Positions 57,764 through 64,000 of a DNA stretch of 64,000 nucleotides are shown piece after piece. The stretch's first letter is position 1; every line of letters begins with the position of its first letter. The notes under the pieces were generated by a model, which saw only the letters and a program-made list of their open reading frames with translations, did not search any database and was not told where the DNA came from. The stretch is from Colwellia sp. MB3u-45 (GTDB lineage: Bacteria; Pseudomonadota; Gammaproteobacteria; Enterobacterales; Alteromonadaceae), in assembly GCF_014077005.1 (NCBI RefSeq), contig NZ_JACGVC010000049.1, forward strand, positions 248,001-312,000. The letters are read 5' to 3'. Both the position numbers and the translations under genes were made by a program.

Positions 57764-59152
57764 TTATCTGCGACCTTCACGACGTAATGCTGAAGACGTA
57801 AAGTCAACATCATTTAAATCGGCTGAAAAGTCATACATACTGGCTTCGTTATCTAAACCCATCGCAATATAACGACGAGATTGTAGATCATGAAACACTT
57901 CTAAAGTTGACCATTGCGTTGGTACTTCATAGTAATTAATACCATGGGCAACACCCACTCGATATAGTTCATCACGGTTATCATAAATATCAGTAACCGC
58001 TACTTGCCAGCTATCTTCGTCAATATAAAACACGCGTTTTTTATAAGTATGACGTGTATCTGATTTTAAGTTCGCTTCGACCACCCAAACACGATGTTTC
58101 TCGTAACGTACTAATTCAGGATTAATATGACCCGGTTGTAAAATTTGATCATATTTTAAATCATCACTATGCAAACGATAATCATTATATGGAATTAACA
58201 ACTCTTGCTTGCCTTTTAATGTCCAATTATAGCGATTCGGTGCGCCGTTAAACATATCAAAGTCATCTGTTGTTCTTAAACCATCTGACGCTGTACCTGG
58301 TGCGTCATAAGCAACATTAGGTGCACGACGAACACGACGTTGACCGGTATTATAGGTCCAAGCTTGGCGAGGTGTTTTTATTTGATCCATAGTTTCATGA
58401 ACCAATAAAGCCGTACCTGCTAAACGTGCGGGCTCAGTCACTTTTTGTTTAAACTTAAATAAAATATTGGTTTTTTGAAGCTCTTCAGCTTTAACACCCT
58501 TAACGCCATAGGGTATAAGTAACTGATCATCAAATCCCATGTAGGTATAATCGCCTGACGCCGTTGGCGCTGCTTGACCACCTTCACGCGTCAATTTTTC
58601 ACCACGATAGCGTAAAATATGATTCCAAATAGCTTCTAAACCATCACTTGGTACTGGAAATGGGATACCAATTGCCGCTTGAATAATACCATTTCCACCT
58701 TCAACTAGTTCAGTTCTAGTGGCATTTTCCACAGTCGCCTGATAAACATGCTCAGGATATGATGCTGAACGACGAGATTGATAAACACTCATCTTGTAAG
58801 TATCAGGATAAGTTTCAAATAACTTAATTTGGCCTGGCGTTAATAAATTTTTATATTGCGCAAGGTTCTTAGCTGTAATGGTATACATTGCCTTGTCATC
58901 AGCAAATGGGTCTAGATGATGATCACCCACTTTATAGCCCGCAGGTGCTGATGTAATCCCACCTGTCCACGCTGGAATAGAACCATCTGCGTTAGCTGCA
59001 CGAACAGCACCAAAGGGCGTTAATTCTTTTTGTAACTTAGCTGCATCTTGCTCGCTAATTTTTGCAGTAGCGCTGGTTGATGCTAATGCTACGGTTACCG
59101 CTATTGATACTAGCGTTACCTTTTTAAAGGTATTTTTAAAAATATTTCTCAT
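57764..59152 (-). CDS. DUF1329 family envelope protein
   Basis: 462 residues with a signal peptide ending near 'STSATAK'. Family pieces seen: 'PFGAVRAANADGSIPAWTGG', 'GDHHLDPFADDKAMYTITA', 'YNTGQRRVRRAPNVAYDAPG', 'YRLHSDDLKYDQILQPGHIN' and 'RYEKHRVWVVEANLK'. DUF1329 proteins resemble LolA/LolB-type lipid carriers in fold predictions as I recall, and are often encoded with DUF1302 proteins and RND transporters. AGGAGG lies 9 bases before the ATG. It follows the DUF1302 gene by 21 bases. Confidence 0.92.
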   Translation of the reverse strand: MRNIFKNTFKKVTLVSIAVTVALASTSATAKISEQDAAKLQKELTPFGAVRAANADGSIPAWTGGITSAPAGYKVGDHHLDPFADDKAMYTITAKNLAQYKNLLTPGQIKLFETYPDTYKMSVYQSRRSASYPEHVYQATVENATRTELVEGGNGIIQAAIGIPFPVPSDGLEAIWNHILRYRGEKLTREGGQAAPTASGDYTYMGFDDQLLIPYGVKGVKAEELQKTNILFKFKQKVTEPARLAGTALLVHETMDQIKTPRQAWTYNTGQRRVRRAPNVAYDAPGTASDGLRTTDDFDMFNGAPNRYNWTLKGKQELLIPYNDYRLHSDDLKYDQILQPGHINPELVRYEKHRVWVVEANLKSDTRHTYKKRVFYIDEDSWQVAVTDIYDNRDELYRVGVAHGINYYEVPTQWSTLEVFHDLQSRRYIAMGLDNEASMYDFSADLNDVDFTSSALRREGRR

Positions 59153-59173
59153 GAAAGTAATCCTCCTACAGCC

Positions 59174-61219
59174 TTAAATTGAATACTTGATGTTAAAAGA
59201 TACGTAATCGCGATCTTCCAATTGGTTCGTAGTGCCTACACCACCAAAAAAGCTGTTGTAGCTAAAATCAGCAGACCAACGGCTTTGGTAATCGAACCCT
59301 AAACCTAATGACACTGACTTTCTATCTTCAACAAACAAGAATAAAGGATCCGGTGTAATACCATTCACATCATGTGAAAAGACAACTTTTGGTGAAACGT
59401 TAATGCCGGCAAACACGTTGGTATAATCCAATTTACCTACAAAGCGATAACCCCATGCAAAAGCACTTGGGAATGGGTTGGTTTCAACGCCGTCTTGTAG
59501 CGCTAGTTCTAGACCTTCTTTACCTGCAACACCACCATTTCGGCTAGTGCCTGGGCCATTTAGACGTAAAACATCTTGCTCTGGCATATCACGAATATCA
59601 ATACCACCCACTTCAAGCAAGGTCACAAATTGACTGGCGCCAAGCGTTGGTCCCCATAAATGGGTTAAAGTCATTTGTGCTTGTATTGTGTCAGATAAAA
59701 TATAGCCATTAGCACGTGTGCCACCAGCGAAAGTAGGCATTTGCGAAATACCATCAAGCTCATCACGCCCTAAATTATTCGCTAATTGTTGTGGCATAGC
59801 CGCAAATAACAATTCAACGTCATCTATTTGCAACGGTTCATCTTGACGGAAGGTCACTTCACCGGCAACCGATGTTGTGCCAATAGCGGTATTAAAGCTT
59901 AAAGCATACAGTTTTATATCTTCAATATAATCCAGTTCAACACGAGAAAAAGCCTGTAAATCCGTATAGTTATCTTGTGTGATTTCAGTCGACACTAACA
60001 TACCAACATCATGAGCTAAAGCTGCGCCGGTAAAGTCAGCGGTAATACCTGAAAATACTGGACGTCTGCTATGATAATTCATGTGATACAAGCTAACTTC
60101 TGTATCATTTAACGCCGGTAAATACCAAGAAAGGCGCAAACCGTATTGACCGCCATCTTCTGGATCGTTTTCAGCGCCATCTTCACGTAAGGTTAATTTC
60201 GTTGGGAAACCACCCACATAAGCACCAGCAGCGTCAGCAAGAGCAACATTGCCATTTAATATTTGCGCTCTTAAGCCATTTAAATTGTTAATTAATGAGT
60301 CAAGATCCATATCTGGATTACTAGCAAAGTTTAATTGCACATTATTATAGTGGCCACCATCACCGGCAAAATCATTAGTTGAAAAATAACTCCCTGGTGC
60401 AGGTAAAACAGTTTTTTCCCAGCTATATTGATAAAACATTTCAACGTTAAAAGTTTCTGTAACCCCTAGCGATGCCCATACGGCGCCAAAAGGAATAAAG
60501 GCTTCTTTTAACTCTGCGCCAGGTGCTTTTAAGCGGGCAATATCTACGGGGTTAAGTTCACTAATACCGTGAGAGATTAAGGTACTTTCGCCCCAACTAA
60601 TCACCTGTTGACCAACACGGACAGAAAACGGCATTGCACCGAGTTCAAAATCACCATAAACAAAAGCATCCAACATGCGAACATCACGACATACTTGGTC
60701 TTTCGCTTCATTATCACGGCATGGATCATTAACCTTACCAGAACTTGGATTTGTCCAAGCTCTATCGCCGTCGACCATTTCAAAATCATAAAAATACATA
60801 GCGCGACCAAAAAAACCTAAGTTTTCATAACGCACACCAAGCTCATGTGTCCCTTTAATTAATTTTGAAAAGCTTTCGCCCGAATTAAAATTTAAATTAG
60901 CGTTATCGCCATTGGTCGAATAACTTCCAGCCCCGTCCCATACAGTAGCCGCACTCGGATTAGCATTTAGTATTGGATGATATTGGCTAAAATCAAAACC
61001 ATTATTAACGTTATTAGATTTACCAACGTTGTCATTCCAATTACGGTCTTCTACTCGCCAGCTTGTACCTGCTGAAAATGTAGAGTCAAAAGTAATGTCG
61101 AAGTTTCCTAACTCAAAGATTTTTGCTTGAACATTAACATTAGCTAATGTTATCAAAGCGGCAGCTATACTCAAAGCCAGTGGCTTTTTGTAAAAACCGT
61201 TGCGAAGGTTCTGTTTCAT
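59174..61219 (-). CDS. DUF1302 family outer-membrane protein
   Basis: 681 residues with a signal peptide ending near 'NVNVQAK'. Family features: 'GNFDITFDSTFSAGTSWRVE', 'VRVGQQVISWGESTLISHGI', 'LNPVDIARLKAPGAELKEAF' and a barrel-like C-terminus ending 'YVSFNIKYSI'. DUF1302 proteins are predicted outer-membrane barrels and may admit hydrophobic substrates. The ATG has GGGGAG about 8 bases upstream. First gene of the pair with DUF1329; its promoter should lie in 61220-61375, but no clear boxes were found. Confidence 0.93.
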   Translation of the reverse strand: MKQNLRNGFYKKPLALSIAAALITLANVNVQAKIFELGNFDITFDSTFSAGTSWRVEDRNWNDNVGKSNNVNNGFDFSQYHPILNANPSAATVWDGAGSYSTNGDNANLNFNSGESFSKLIKGTHELGVRYENLGFFGRAMYFYDFEMVDGDRAWTNPSSGKVNDPCRDNEAKDQVCRDVRMLDAFVYGDFELGAMPFSVRVGQQVISWGESTLISHGISELNPVDIARLKAPGAELKEAFIPFGAVWASLGVTETFNVEMFYQYSWEKTVLPAPGSYFSTNDFAGDGGHYNNVQLNFASNPDMDLDSLINNLNGLRAQILNGNVALADAAGAYVGGFPTKLTLREDGAENDPEDGGQYGLRLSWYLPALNDTEVSLYHMNYHSRRPVFSGITADFTGAALAHDVGMLVSTEITQDNYTDLQAFSRVELDYIEDIKLYALSFNTAIGTTSVAGEVTFRQDEPLQIDDVELLFAAMPQQLANNLGRDELDGISQMPTFAGGTRANGYILSDTIQAQMTLTHLWGPTLGASQFVTLLEVGGIDIRDMPEQDVLRLNGPGTSRNGGVAGKEGLELALQDGVETNPFPSAFAWGYRFVGKLDYTNVFAGINVSPKVVFSHDVNGITPDPLFLFVEDRKSVSLGLGFDYQSRWSADFSYNSFFGGVGTTNQLEDRDYVSFNIKYSI

Positions 61220-61375
61220 TTCCTATCTCCCCAGATGTGATTTTGCATTTTATTTTTATATGCTACGTACATGGTATAAAACAATAATTACATCATTTTG
61301 ACCCAGTGGCAAGTGCTAAAGTCTTTGTTAAAGCCCTTTATATTCAAGACTTGAATCAGGTCATCTGATGAGAAC

Positions 61376-61411
61376 AAAAAGGCGTTTAAAACGCTTGTTT
61401 TAAACGCCTAA
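61376..61411 (-). terminator. Intrinsic terminator downstream of the DUF2835 gene
   Basis: AGGCGTTTAAAA pairs with its complement across a short loop; on the minus strand the right arm runs into TTTTTG. It ends the pepN-DUF2835 transcript. Confidence 0.85.
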
Positions 61412-61492
61412 TCTTAATAAGCTGTAATCCTCAAATAGTGAACAGAAATAACCGCCGACATACAACCTGCTAATAGCGACACTTATTTCAAA

Positions 61493-61503
61493 TGGTCCGA
61501 CCA
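61493..61503. promoter_or_regulatory. FadR-like palindrome (TGGTCCGACCA)
   Basis: A perfect 11-bp inverted repeat, TGGTC-C-GACCA, similar to the core of FadR operators (GGTCnGACC). It lies 22 bases beyond the DUF2835 stop and about 270 bases upstream of the DUF1302 ATG, on the far side of a terminator, so a regulatory role is doubtful. Confidence 0.25.
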
Positions 61504-61525
61504 CTGTTTAAAGCAAAAACTCTAA

Positions 61526-61741
61526 TCATGATACTTTATCTAATGATAAAAACTTATTGTTAAGTGTTTGCAAGCAAAAGCGCCCTTTAATGCCATTTCT
61601 AGTTAAATAAACTCGTAAATGCATCGCCGGAAATTCAACCTTTACTCTCTGCTCGGTCATAACAATAATGGATTTAATTCGCCCTTGATAATAAGGTAAG
61701 TATTCTTGGCTCGTTATATTCAAGCTAAAATAGTACTTCAT
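61526..61741 (-). CDS. DUF2835 family small protein
   Basis: 71 residues. 'YYFSLNITSQEYLPYYQG' and 'VEFPAMHLRVYLTRNGIKGRF' with terminal 'NNKFLSLD' match DUF2835, a small family of unknown function in gammaproteobacteria. It starts 8 bases after pepN on the same strand and is followed by a terminator, so it is the last gene of that operon. No motif suggests an activity. Confidence 0.88.
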   Translation of the reverse strand: MKYYFSLNITSQEYLPYYQGRIKSIIVMTEQRVKVEFPAMHLRVYLTRNGIKGRFCLQTLNNKFLSLDKVS

Positions 61742-61749
61742 GCTTTTTC

Positions 61750-64000
61750 CTAATGCGCTAACGCAGCATCAAGTTTTTCTTTTAAATCTTTTGAAAGATT
61801 TACTTGCTTAGCAAATTGTTCGAGCTTGGTTTTTATCATGGTTTGTCTGTACTGATCAAACGACTTAAATTGAATAAGCGGCGTAATTAATCGCGACGCC
61901 ACTTGTGGATTAATATCGTTAAGCAGAATTAATTGTTCAATTAAAAACTGATAACCTCGGCCACTAGCACAATGAAAATAACGAGGATTGCTAGCCGTAA
62001 AAGCACCAATAAGGGCACGAACTCTATTTGGATTCTTTAAGCTAAATAAAGGATGTGCAATAAGTGCCGCTAAATTTTCATAGATAGCCTCCTCATTAAC
62101 ACCTGCTTGTATCGCAAACCATTTATCCATGACTAATGCTGTGTCAGACCATTTATGCTCAAAATCTAACATCATATTAGCAAAGTTTTCATGACTATTT
62201 TTCGCCGCACAGTTAAGCACAGCTAAAGTGTCGGTCATATTATTTGACTGCTGAAACTGCTTGGTTAATAAAGCTTCTTGGCTACTAAGCGTACTCAAGT
62301 AAGATAGGCAAATATTTTTTAATGCCCGTTTACCGATAGCAATACCGTCACTTGCATAATCAGCTTGTATATTTTGCTGATACTGCTGTAAAAAAAATGG
62401 TGCTAGTTCTTTTGCTAAAACATGCTTAACACTATCAATGGCGTCAAGTAGAGCGATAGGGTCAACTTCTTCAATATTATCAACTAATTCACTAAAGCTC
62501 GGTAATGTTAATTGCTCAGCTTTAAAAGCGGCTGAAATATCGGCGGTTAATATGGTTTTAAAGGCTTGGTATAAATGTTCAGGTAAACTCAACGTCGGTT
62601 GCAGCATCAGCTGAGTGATATAGGTTGTTAAGAGTTTTTGCCCTGCATCCCAGCGACAAAAATCATCGTTAGCACGGGTCATAATACATTGTAGGTCTTG
62701 ATCCGATTGCGAAAATTGGCTTTTAACCGGTGCAGAAAACCCCGTTAGTAAAGCCAATACAGGTTTCTGGCTAAAAGCTTTAAAAGTCCATGTTTGCTTT
62801 TGCTCGGTTAATTGTAGTAACTGCGACTGATTTGGCTGATCATCATTAGCAATTAATTCAATACCAACAGGAATATGCAAGGCAGGATTTTCGCCATTAG
62901 TTTGCGCTATGGTTAAGTGATATTCAGACAAGTCTTCGTCAAAGCTTTCGCTAATCTGTAATACAGGCGTTCCTGCTTGGGTGTACCAGCGCTTAAATTG
63001 GCTAAGATCAACACCCGATGCATCTGCCATGGCGCTGATAAAATCATCACATGTCACCGCCATACCATCAAAGCGTTGAAAGTATAGATCTAAACCTTTT
63101 CTAAATTTATCCACGCCAAGCAAGGTATGAATCATACGAATAACTTCAGCACCTTTTTCGTAAACCGTTAAGGTGTAAAAGTTATTCATTTCGATAACTT
63201 TTTCTGGTCGAATCGGATGTGCCATTGGGCCAGCATCTTCGGCAAATTGCAGCGAACGTAACACCCGCACATTTTGAATACGGTTAACTGAAGCTGAATG
63301 CATATCAGCACTAAATTGCTGATCTCTAAATACTGTCAGCCCTTCTTTTAAGCTCAGTTGAAACCAATCTCGGCAAGTAACACGGTTACCGGTCCAGTTA
63401 TGAAAATATTCATGGGCAATAACTGCCTCAACATTAAAGTAATCAACATCGGTCGCGCTAGCTTCATCGGCTAAAACGAATTTACTGTTAAATACATTTA
63501 GACCTTTATTTTCCATCGCGCCCATATTGAAAAAATCAACAGCGACTATCATGTAAATATCAAGATCATATTCAAGGCCAAAGGTTTCTTCATCCCAGTT
63601 CATCGCATGTTTTAACGACGCCATAGCATGATGCGCTTTATGAATATTGCCTTTATCAACAAATATTTCCAAGGCAACGTCACGACCAGAACTGGTGTTA
63701 TAAGTATCTTTTAAAACATCAAAATCACCGGCAACTAAGGCGAATAGGTAACAGGGTTTAGGAAAGGGGTCGTGCCATTGCACAAAATGCTGGCCACTGG
63801 TTAAGTCACCTGCAGCAATCTTATTACCATTAGACAACAAATAAGGAAACTGCGCTTTGTTGGCAATAACTTTGGTGGTAAACGTTGCCATAATATCGGG
63901 ACGGTCGAGGTAATAGCTAATGCGCCTGAAACCTTCCGCTTCACACTGAGTGCAGTAGGCCTCGCCTGACTTAAACAAGCCTTCAAGTGCGGTATTTTCA
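61750..64000 (-). CDS. pepN: Aminopeptidase N (M1 family), N-terminus beyond the window
   Basis: The frame stays open to the right edge: 'ENTALEGL' precedes the first visible start-like codon at 63978, so the gene continues outside. About 750 residues are visible. M1 hallmarks: the substrate motif 'GAMENKGLNVFN', zinc site 'HEYFHNW' with a further Glu in 'LSLKEGLTVFRD', and 'YEKGAEVIRMIHTLLG'. The C-terminal helical domain follows. It removes N-terminal amino acids from peptides. DUF2835 follows by 8 bases. Confidence 0.96.
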   Translation of the reverse strand, partial: ENTALEGLFKSGEAYCTQCEAEGFRRISYYLDRPDIMATFTTKVIANKAQFPYLLSNGNKIAAGDLTSGQHFVQWHDPFPKPCYLFALVAGDFDVLKDTYNTSSGRDVALEIFVDKGNIHKAHHAMASLKHAMNWDEETFGLEYDLDIYMIVAVDFFNMGAMENKGLNVFNSKFVLADEASATDVDYFNVEAVIAHEYFHNWTGNRVTCRDWFQLSLKEGLTVFRDQQFSADMHSASVNRIQNVRVLRSLQFAEDAGPMAHPIRPEKVIEMNNFYTLTVYEKGAEVIRMIHTLLGVDKFRKGLDLYFQRFDGMAVTCDDFISAMADASGVDLSQFKRWYTQAGTPVLQISESFDEDLSEYHLTIAQTNGENPALHIPVGIELIANDDQPNQSQLLQLTEQKQTWTFKAFSQKPVLALLTGFSAPVKSQFSQSDQDLQCIMTRANDDFCRWDAGQKLLTTYITQLMLQPTLSLPEHLYQAFKTILTADISAAFKAEQLTLPSFSELVDNIEEVDPIALLDAIDSVKHVLAKELAPFFLQQYQQNIQADYASDGIAIGKRALKNICLSYLSTLSSQEALLTKQFQQSNNMTDTLAVLNCAAKNSHENFANMMLDFEHKWSDTALVMDKWFAIQAGVNEEAIYENLAALIAHPLFSLKNPNRVRALIGAFTASNPRYFHCASGRGYQFLIEQLILLNDINPQVASRLITPLIQFKSFDQYRQTMIKTKLEQFAKQVNLSKDLKEKLDAALAH

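Noticed and set aside
1-64000. tRNA, rRNA or prophage genes
   Set aside because: No cloverleaf, rRNA-like or phage structural sequences were noticed on either strand.

Overview
The window looks like a chromosomal stretch from a marine, AT-rich gammaproteobacterium of the order Alteromonadales, most likely the Colwellia/Thalassotalea group (inferred). The reasons are: a proteobacterial 'dedicated sortase system' regulator set (pdsO/pdsR/pdsS); a large 180-kDa-type NAD-glutamate dehydrogenase beside pyrD, with pepN and a DUF2835 gene nearby; a DUF1302/DUF1329/YCF48/RND block; an F7-type (P. aeruginosa che2-like) chemotaxis cluster; and a lysine riboswitch ahead of lysC. I saw no rRNA, tRNA, CRISPR array, prophage or intact insertion sequence. 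One decayed IS3-family transposase remnant is present.

Layout. 1-3.3 kb: the 3' end of a CHASE-type histidine kinase, a single-domain response regulator and a REC-GGDEF-EAL protein, forming one signalling operon. 3.5-7.8 kb: a tightly overlapping four-gene operon with a periplasmic type-1 copper (cupredoxin) protein, a membrane sensor with a degenerate GGDEF and an EAL-like domain, a DUF3034 envelope protein and a lipoprotein truncated hemoglobin. This is my leading candidate for an undescribed redox/gas-sensing c-di-GMP system. 7.9-10.7 kb: an MscS channel with a DUF432-like partner, then a universal stress protein. 10.7-16.9 kb: a small membrane protein and tamB-tamA. 17.2-18.3 kb: a CPA2 antiporter.

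18.4-28.9 kb: a complete F7-like chemosensory operon on the minus strand, read as MCP-like, cheY, (STAS fragment), STAS, cheA, (small ORF), mcp, cheW, (decayed region), cheR, cheD, cheB. Two short ORFs and one decayed stretch inside it are new calls here. 28.9-30.2 kb: degenerate repeats, the transposase remnant and a DoxX-like gene. 30.4-34.5 kb: pdsO diverging from pdsRS, with no sortase or sortase substrate visible.

34.6-49 kb is largely housekeeping: queE/queC (queuosine), lysC with its riboswitch, elyC, a Nif3-like gene, a yafS-like methyltransferase diverging from gloB, mltD, a secreted C15-peptidase-like protein whose catalytic Cys appears to be Ser, asnB, a coiled-coil membrane protein and pyrD. 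49.1-54 kb: NAD-glutamate dehydrogenase. 54.2-61.2 kb: the RND/YCF48 and DUF1329/DUF1302 pairs, probably for envelope traffic of a hydrophobic compound. 61.5-64 kb: DUF2835 and pepN, which runs off the right edge.

Protein families were assigned by eye from motifs and remembered family patterns. No database search was run.
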